This document shows, piece after piece, positions 24,155 to 27,568 of a stretch of 27,568 nucleotides of DNA. The stretch comes from Streptosporangiaceae bacterium (GTDB lineage Bacteria; Actinomycetota; Actinomycetes; Streptosporangiales; Streptosporangiaceae): assembly GCA_030042885.1 (NCBI GenBank), contig JASHYW010000237.1, forward strand, positions 1 to 27,568. The letters are read 5' to 3'. Both the position numbers and the translations under genes were made by a program. The notes beneath the pieces were generated by a model. That model did no database searches, had not been told where the DNA came from, and saw only the letters and a list, made by a program, of their open reading frames with translations. The first letter of the stretch is position 1, and every line of letters begins with the position of its first letter.

Positions 24155-24538
24155 ATGCAGCTCCATCCGATCATGTATGTCACCGACCAGTACGCGGAGC
24201 GTTCCTTCTACGAACTGTTCGGCTTCGAGCGCCTTTATGAGGGTGACGAGTTACCCGGTTTCCTGGCTATTCAGCACGGCGAAGCGATTATCGGACTTCA
24301 GCGAGCATCGTCCGAGCAACCGGCCTATTCGAAGGGTCTTCGATGGCAGTTCGAGCTCGATACGGCTGATCAGGTCGACGAGATCATCGCGATCTGCCGC
24401 GACCACGGACTTGAGCATGAGGTCGTCACTGAGCAAGGCGGAGATCGCTTTTTTCGTCGTCTGGTCGCCGTCCGTTCCCCGGGCGGCGTGACCGTTTGGT
24501 TTGAGGGCGCGAACGAGGCTGGTTCGGCTGGCGGCTGA
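24155..24538 (+). CDS. VOC (glyoxalase-like) family protein
   Basis: A 127-residue VOC-fold protein. The first module is HPIMYVTDQYAERSFYELFG, FERLYEGDELPGFLAIQHGE and AIIGLQRASS; the second is LRWQFELDTADQVDEIIAIC, HEVVTEQGGDRFFRRLVAVR and SPGGVTVWFEGAN. The arrangement and length are normal. The metal-ligand pattern of true glyoxalases is not obvious, and the activity is unknown. Codon use includes more A/T-ending codons (ATT, TCG, CGT) than the neighbouring genes, so a separate origin is possible. The ATG start at 24155 begins exactly at the fold. AAGGTGAG lies 10-17 bases upstream, so a ribosome binding site is weak. It is not closely similar to the VOC protein at 19563. Confidence 0.85.
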   Translation: MQLHPIMYVTDQYAERSFYELFGFERLYEGDELPGFLAIQHGEAIIGLQRASSEQPAYSKGLRWQFELDTADQVDEIIAICRDHGLEHEVVTEQGGDRFFRRLVAVRSPGGVTVWFEGANEAGSAGG

Positions 24539-24747
24539 ACACGACTCTGTGCCTGCATGCCTGTCGCCGGTTGCAGAGCGTGATCGACTCACAAATGACA
24601 ACCGCGCACACTGCCGCCGTTCGGCGCGGCCTTCGGCTCGATGCCGATCACGATGATGGCCGTCCAGATTTGGGCATTCTGTGCGTTCACGAGCCGGGCA
24701 GACGGGGATCGCTGGTTACATCCTGGGGCTGACAGCCGCCGGTCAGG
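24539..24747. other. Convergent intergenic region
   Basis: Between the 3' ends of the VOC gene and the sigma factor gene. No gene and no clear hairpin with a T tract is seen. Confidence 0.4.
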
Positions 24748-25584
24748 TCAGTCGAGGTAATCCCGCAGCACCTGGGACCGGGACGGGTGCCGCAGCTTCG
24801 ACATGGTCTTGGACTCGATCTGCCGGATCCGCTCCCGGGGGGTGGGCTCGCGGCCCAGGTCCTGCAGCATCTGGCGCTGCGCCCGGGCGAGCTCGCTGAT
24901 GGCCTCGACCACGTGCACCGGAAGGCGGATCGTGCGGGCCTGGTCGGCCATGGCCCGGGTGATCGCCTGCCGGATCCACCAGGTGGCGTAGGTGGAGAAC
25001 TTGTAGCCCTTGGTGTAGTCGAACTTCTCGACCGCGCGGATCAGGCCCAGGTTGCCCTCCTGGATCAGGTCCAGCAACAGCATCCCCCGGCCGGCATACC
25101 GCCTGGCCTGCGAGACGACTAGGCGCAAGTTGGCCTCCACCAGGTGGTTCTTGGCCGTCCTGCCGTCTTCGGCGACCCGCTCAAGGTCAATGCTCTGGCC
25201 GGGGCGCAGCACCCCCCTGCCTGCGGCGAGCTTCTCCTCGGCGAACAGCCCGGCTTCGATCTGCTTGGCCAGCTCGACCTCCTGCCCGGCGCTGAGCAGC
25301 GGGACCTTGCCGATCTGCCTGAGGTAGTCCTTGACCGGGTCGGCCGTAGCCCCGGCCACTGCCACCTGCGCGGCGGGCAGGTCCTCGTCGTCATCGCCGA
25401 AAACCAACGGCTCGTCCTCGCGCTGGCCGGTGCCTGGCTCCTTGCCGGCCGCCTCCTGCCCGGCGCAGGGCTCATCGTGGGCAAGACCTGAGCGCGCCAT
25501 TTCGATCGGAGCGGCAGGCAGCGGCCCGTCGATCTCAACAGCGTCGCCGTCCCCGCGGGGGTCGGCCGGGTCATTCAAGCCCAT
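24748..25584 (-). CDS. Principal-type (SigA/HrdB-like) sigma factor with internal deletion of region 3 and most of region 4
   Basis: A sigma-70 protein of about 278 residues. Region 1.2 ([20 protein letters not shown]) and regions 2.1-2.4 ([57 protein letters not shown]) are complete. After LGREPTP the chain jumps in frame to [18 protein letters not shown] and ends SQVLRDYLD. In ordinary group 1 factors about 100 residues separate these parts: regions 3.0-3.2, 4.1 and the first helix of the region 4.2 helix-turn-helix. The join lies at 24833-24845 in a C/G-rich run. Core binding and -10 recognition could persist, but -35 contact should be lost. The start is uncertain: ATG 25584 has no clear ribosome binding site, and the frame is open to 26070. 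It may be a decaying paralogue of the housekeeping factor. Confidence 0.85.
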   Translation of the reverse strand: MGLNDPADPRGDGDAVEIDGPLPAAPIEMARSGLAHDEPCAGQEAAGKEPGTGQREDEPLVFGDDDEDLPAAQVAVAGATADPVKDYLRQIGKVPLLSAGQEVELAKQIEAGLFAEEKLAAGRGVLRPGQSIDLERVAEDGRTAKNHLVEANLRLVVSQARRYAGRGMLLLDLIQEGNLGLIRAVEKFDYTKGYKFSTYATWWIRQAITRAMADQARTIRLPVHVVEAISELARAQRQMLQDLGREPTPRERIRQIESKTMSKLRHPSRSQVLRDYLD

Positions 25585-26165
25585 AACAGCGTTGATACCA
25601 CCGCCAGCAGCTGCAACGAGCTCGAGCCCACGGGCCAGCCCGGGAGCAGCTGCACCTGACCTGACTTCGGCCCAGCAACCAGGTACTCGCCGGGCTTCTG
25701 ACACTTCTTGCGTCCAAGCGTGCGAGCCTGCGTCCAGCACATAGCGCGGGCCGGGCTGGCCGCTGGTTATCTTGCACACCAACGCGACTGTTCCCCGCCC
25801 GGTGCGGACCAGCGGCGCGGCACCATGCCATGCCCGGTGAGCCACGAAGACATGCATCCCAGCATCGGGCCGTACCGGTCGGTACCTGCCCCTGCCCGGG
25901 ACCCGGACCAGCTCGCAAGTCAGCCTTGCCTCCGGGTCGTGGTCTTCATGGGCTACCTGCAGACTGGCGCCCGGCACGCGTGGCCGGGTGAGGGTGTCTA
26001 ATGGACCGGGTTGCAGTCGAAGTTCGTGTACGTGTCGCAGCGCCTGCGAAATTCTGACAGCGGGCGCCATCGGTGCCCATAGCCAGGCATTACCGGCAGG
26101 CGGTCCGCGCCAGCCCGGGTCGCGGGCACGCGCGTCCCCAAGATCGTCGCACCGGGAGAAGGCAC
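25585..26165. other. Divergent intergenic region between sigma factor and cold-shock genes
   Basis: The sigma factor frame stays open across most of this stretch (for example [20 protein letters not shown]), so part of it could encode an N-terminal extension, but no known domain is visible. The right end is the long leader of the cold-shock gene, with GGGAGAAGG just before its start. Confidence 0.35.
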
Positions 26166-26369
26166 ATGGCTCAAGGCACTGTGAAATGGTTCAGCGCCGA
26201 CAGGGGGTACGGTTTCATCGCCCCGGGCGATGGCACCGGCGACGTCTTCGTGCACCAGTCCGCCATCCAGGCCGAAGGTTACCGCAGCCTGCAAGAGAAC
26301 CAGCGGGGCGAGTACACCGCCCGCCGCGGGCCCAAGGGTCCGCAGGCCGAGCAGGTCCAGCCGCTCTAG
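26166..26369 (+). CDS. Cold-shock domain protein (CspA family)
   Basis: A 67-residue single OB-fold nucleic-acid-binding protein that acts as an RNA chaperone. [20 protein letters not shown] contains RNP1 (YGFIAP), and DVFVHQSAI is RNP2. The rest is [20 protein letters not shown] and AEQVQPL. ATG 26166 follows GGGAGAAGG at good spacing. The length is the family standard. Compared with usual actinobacterial CspA the second half has Gly-Glu-Tyr-Thr-Ala-Arg-Arg in place of the more acidic V-E-F-x-V-T-x segment. It has a long untranslated leader, which in this family often regulates translation at low temperature; that is inference here. A hairpin 50 bases after the stop is a likely terminator. 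Confidence 0.95.
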   Translation: MAQGTVKWFSADRGYGFIAPGDGTGDVFVHQSAIQAEGYRSLQENQRGEYTARRGPKGPQAEQVQPL

Positions 26370-26418
26370 CCCGTTCAGCCACGCTGGCTGCCCATACGGG
26401 CTGCCAGCTGCCGGGACC

Positions 26419-26437
26419 GGTGGTTCCGCGGAACCGC
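26419..26437 (+). terminator. Hairpin downstream of the cold-shock gene
   Basis: The palindrome GGTTCCGCGGAACC (26422-26435) can fold as a 5-bp stem with a CGCG loop, extended by a wobble and a G-C pair outside. It lies about 50 bases after the stop. No T tract. Confidence 0.4.
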
Positions 26438-26610
26438 TCCGCTCTCGCAGCGCCGATCAGCGGGCCGGGTCGATCCGGTGCGGGCCGCGGCCTCCCGCAG
26501 AACTGGATGCGTCAGCTGTGCCGCCGCGACGCATTAGGGCTCTCGCCAGCACCGTGCGAGGCGGCATCACCATGGCCTGCCGCCGTAGGCACGTATCCGG
26601 CTGAGGGATG

Positions 26611-26847
26611 TTACAGCTTGGTGAGCTTGGCGCACGGCAGCGGGATCCGCCGTTGCTGCGGGCGGAAGTCCACGAGCACGGCGTGGTCTTCCACGCCGAG
26701 GATGACGCCGAGCCCGTACGCGTCGTGCGTCACCTGATCGTGGACGGCGAACGTCTCGGCCGGGCGCACCGGAACCGGGGCCTTGAACGGGCTGCCGGGC
26801 AGGTAGCGCCGGGCCGCGGCGCGGGGTGCGTTCATAGCTACTATCAT
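26611..26847 (-). CDS. Small tudor/CarD-like domain protein
   Basis: A 78-residue protein whose C-terminal half, VHDQVTHDAYGLGVILGVED followed by AVLVDFRPQQRRIP and LPCAKLTKL, is an SH3/tudor-like barrel. It resembles the RNA-polymerase-interacting domain of CarD and the C-terminal domain of UvrD/PcrA. The G.GVI.GVE......V.F sequence is the core. The N-terminal 30 residues are basic and Pro-rich. ATG 26847 has GGGAGG just upstream, with rather short spacing; ATG 26835 (MNAPRAA) is an alternative. Proteins of this kind are common in actinomycetes, and a role at RNA polymerase or on DNA repair complexes is inferred from the fold only. It stands alone, convergent with the cold-shock gene. Confidence 0.78.
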   Translation of the reverse strand: MIVAMNAPRAAARRYLPGSPFKAPVPVRPAETFAVHDQVTHDAYGLGVILGVEDHAVLVDFRPQQRRIPLPCAKLTKL

Positions 26848-27286
26848 GCGCCCTCCCTGCCCAGGCCAGCGACGCCGGCCGGCCGCACCCGGCCGGCGCA
26901 GGCCAAAGAGCCACACGACCGGCGCAGGCACCGAATTGAGAGCGACGAGCTGGGTGCCCAGACCAGGCCTTGCCAGGCACGGGTCATAGGACAAGTCAGC
27001 AAGTAGCCGATTTCAGGACGTTGCGCTTGTACATGCTTACGCGCAACCAGCATGATCATTCGTTGTCCGGGCGGCAATCCCGCCAGAGGTACCCGGCCGA
27101 GCGCCTGACCACTCCCGAGGCGGCCAAGACTCAACGTCACTTTCTGTGATCAGTGCTGCTCCTGGCTGACGCGCGCGGAGCCGCCGTTACGCGTGGCTCT
27201 AGTGTACGGATTCTGGTGCAGCTGATCAGCGCGGTACTGGGTGATCTGGGTGGTTGTACGACACCGGGCCGGCCGCCCGGGTCTGG
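26848..27286. other. Intergenic stretch
   Basis: No gene is supported. TACACT on the minus strand (27201-27206) resembles a -10 box but no gene follows at a suitable distance. The right end contains the terminator hairpin of the DUF899 gene. Confidence 0.4.
27264..27280 (-). terminator. Hairpin downstream of the DUF899 gene
   Basis: CCGGGC and GCCCGG form a 6-bp G-C stem around a 5-base loop, six bases after the minus-strand stop codon of the DUF899 gene. Position and strength fit a terminator without T tract. Confidence 0.5.
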
Positions 27287-27568
27287 TTATTCGCTGGCCC
27301 CGCTTGCGCGGTCGTACTCGTCGTGGCGGCGGAACCAGTTGAGCGGGTCGTCGGGGCCGCGCGCCTCATTTCGCCCTCGCGGCGCCCGGTCGAGCCACTG
27401 GTACATGCCCCACAGGCCGTCCAGGCCGCGCGCATAAGCCGAGTAGGTGTGGTAGACGACCCCGTCCTCGAGCGCGAATGCGCTCATGCCCGGGCGCTCG
27501 CGTGTATAGATCGCCCAGTCCGTGCCCGTGGTTGCGGCCCACGCGTCGAACGGCCCGCGCATGTCCTC
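27287..27568 (-). CDS. DUF899 family (thioredoxin-like) protein, 5' partial
   Basis: The visible 93 codons are the C-terminal part of a DUF899 protein; the frame continues past the window edge, so the Met at 27562 is internal. Diagnostic segments are MSAFALEDGVVYHTYSAYAR, GLDGLWGMYQWLDRAPRGRN and WFRRHDEYDRA. DUF899 proteins have a thioredoxin-like fold but usually lack a clear redox Cys pair in this part; their function is unknown. The stop is TAA at 27287, and a GC hairpin follows directly. The preceding DWAIYTRERPG links the fold's last strands. Confidence 0.9.
   Translation of the reverse strand, partial: EDMRGPFDAWAATTGTDWAIYTRERPGMSAFALEDGVVYHTYSAYARGLDGLWGMYQWLDRAPRGRNEARGPDDPLNWFRRHDEYDRASGASE

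Noticed and set aside
25585..26070. N-terminal extension of the sigma factor
   Set aside because: The frame is open, but the translated sequence shows no region 1.1-like acidic character and overlaps the divergent leader of the cold-shock gene. I therefore did not include it in the gene, while noting that the start is uncertain.
27200..27206. TANNNT -10 boxes on both strands (TAGTGT, TACACT)
   Set aside because: No gene begins at a fitting distance on either strand.

Overview
The window looks like a chromosomal segment of a high-GC actinobacterium. GC-rich third codon positions, many GTG starts, a HrdB/SigA-type sigma factor, leaderless promoters and families common in filamentous actinomycetes (DUF1990, DUF899, MASE1-GAF-SpoIIE phosphatases, MOSC-ferredoxin reductase fusions) all point that way. 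A Streptosporangiales-like host is my inference, not proven. I see no rRNA, tRNA, CRISPR array or phage module.

Layout. 1-1250: 3' part of a ferredoxin-reductase/2Fe-2S protein. 1773-4878: a cupin gene split by a 2.7-kb IS701-like element (2086-4800) that carries a transposase and a 5'-truncated beta-propeller gene. It has 24-bp imperfect ends and a CTAT target duplication, and the cupin reading frame resumes on the far side. The stub of an epoxide hydrolase follows. 5668-7053: intact class III aminotransferase. 7536-9210: an esterase followed by a phosphotransferase gene with one in-frame stop. 9955-10695: crotonase-family protein. 10753-11205: gene remnants. 11447-14197: large membrane-anchored SpoIIE/PP2C phosphatase. 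14675-19089 (minus): compact operon of arylsulfatase, DUF1269-like glycine-zipper protein and DUF1254/DUF1214 protein, with an operator-like palindrome upstream. 19563-19964: VOC protein preceded by the tail of another VOC gene. 20320-22077 (minus): Rieske protein with a long uncharacterised helical C-terminal part. 22537-24538: small membrane protein, frameshifted DUF1990 gene and a second VOC protein. 24748-25584 (minus): a principal-type sigma factor with an in-frame deletion of about 100 residues covering region 3 and most of region 4. 26166-26369: cold-shock protein. 26611-26847 (minus): small CarD/tudor-like protein. 27287-27568 (minus): 3' part of a DUF899 gene.

The region mixes intact metabolic and stress genes with an unusual density of broken ones: cupin, epoxide hydrolase, phosphotransferase, alpha/beta-hydrolase tail, VOC tail, DUF1990 and a deleted sigma factor. 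This reads as an accessory, decaying part of the chromosome. The observations most worth following are the IS701-like element with its passenger gene, the sigma factor lacking its sigma-3/sigma-4 linker, the Rieske fusion protein, and three genes that share a TANNNT-N6-start leaderless arrangement.
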